A DNA stretch of 5,763 nt, taken from positions 1 through 5,763 of the forward strand of contig CAZLGC010000053.1 of assembly GCA_964559275.1 (NCBI GenBank), read 5' to 3'. Made by a program: the position numbers and the translations under genes. Under the pieces are notes generated by a model. It did not search any database. It was not told the DNA's origin and saw nothing but the letters and a program-made list of their open reading frames with translations. The stretch is from CAZLGC01 sp964559275 (GTDB lineage: Bacteria; Patescibacteriota; CALEFQ01). Of the stretch, positions 5,715 to 5,763 are shown one piece after another (positions within the stretch are counted from its first letter, which is position 1; every line of letters starts with the position of its first letter).

Positions 5715-5763
5715 TGGTGCCCGGGGGGAGACTCGAACTCCCATGAGCGTAAGCTCACTACGT
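5715..5763 (-). tRNA. tRNA-Leu, 3' half, cut by the window edge
   Basis: Read on the minus strand, the 3' part of a class II tRNA is visible: a long variable arm with stem TGAGC-TTAC-GCTCA, a T arm GGGAG-TTCGAGT-CTCCC, the acceptor strand CCCGGGC, discriminator A73 and an encoded CCA (5715-5717). The long variable arm limits it to Leu, Ser or bacterial Tyr. A73 argues against Ser, and an acceptor whose partner must be GCCCGGG is common in tRNA-Leu. The D arm and anticodon lie beyond 5763, so the codon cannot be assigned. The gene points toward the nucleotidyltransferase block. Confidence 0.88.

Noticed and set aside
5649..5754. Direct repeat CGTAAGC in the hairpin element (5649) and in the tRNA variable arm (5748), as an attachment-site duplication.
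   Set aside because: Seven bases is too short, and in the tRNA it is explained by the variable-arm stem and loop; no integrase gene is present.

Overview
The window reads as a stretch of bacterial chromosome, probably from an uncultivated lineage of the Candidate Phyla Radiation (Patescibacteria) type. That is an inference. It rests on the subtype of the one recognisable gene, a long type-2 isoleucyl-tRNA synthetase with GVHH and EMHKS in place of HIGH and KMSKS. It also rests on the small single-pass membrane and lipoprotein genes with no clear family around it and the near absence of Shine-Dalgarno motifs. A related group with the same synthetase subtype, such as Chloroflexi, cannot be excluded.

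Layout from left to right. At 3-320 (+) lies the 3' end of a gene that enters from outside the window; its last 25 codons look frameshifted. A GC-rich hairpin at 336-365, flanked by A and T runs, serves as a two-way terminator between it and the convergent minus-strand block. The minus-strand block is read from right to left: a tRNA-Leu 3' half (5715-5763, cut by the window edge); a 126-bp nested inverted-repeat element (5589-5714); a DNA-polymerase-beta-like nucleotidyltransferase (4757-5572); a proline-rich tail-anchored protein (4493-4747); a lipoprotein (3957-4487); a 97-bp palindromic repeat (3858-3954); ileS (712-3849); and a 102-residue acidic single-pass membrane protein (381-689), which ends at the terminator.

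The five minus-strand protein genes are close together: gaps of 9 and 22 bp, an end-to-start junction with a possible 2-bp overlap, and one gap of about 107 bp that the palindrome almost fills. They could form one transcription unit. Nothing in the proteins shows a shared pathway. Only ileS and the tRNA are clearly translation genes; the three small envelope proteins and the nucleotidyltransferase have no assigned function.

The most unusual content is non-coding. Both intergenic spaces of any size in the minus-strand block are taken up by elaborate, unrelated inverted-repeat structures. One abuts the CCA end of tRNA-Leu and can be drawn as a closing stem with three hairpins. The other ends 8 bp before the ileS start codon. 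No CRISPR array, transposase, integrase or complete novel multi-gene system is visible.
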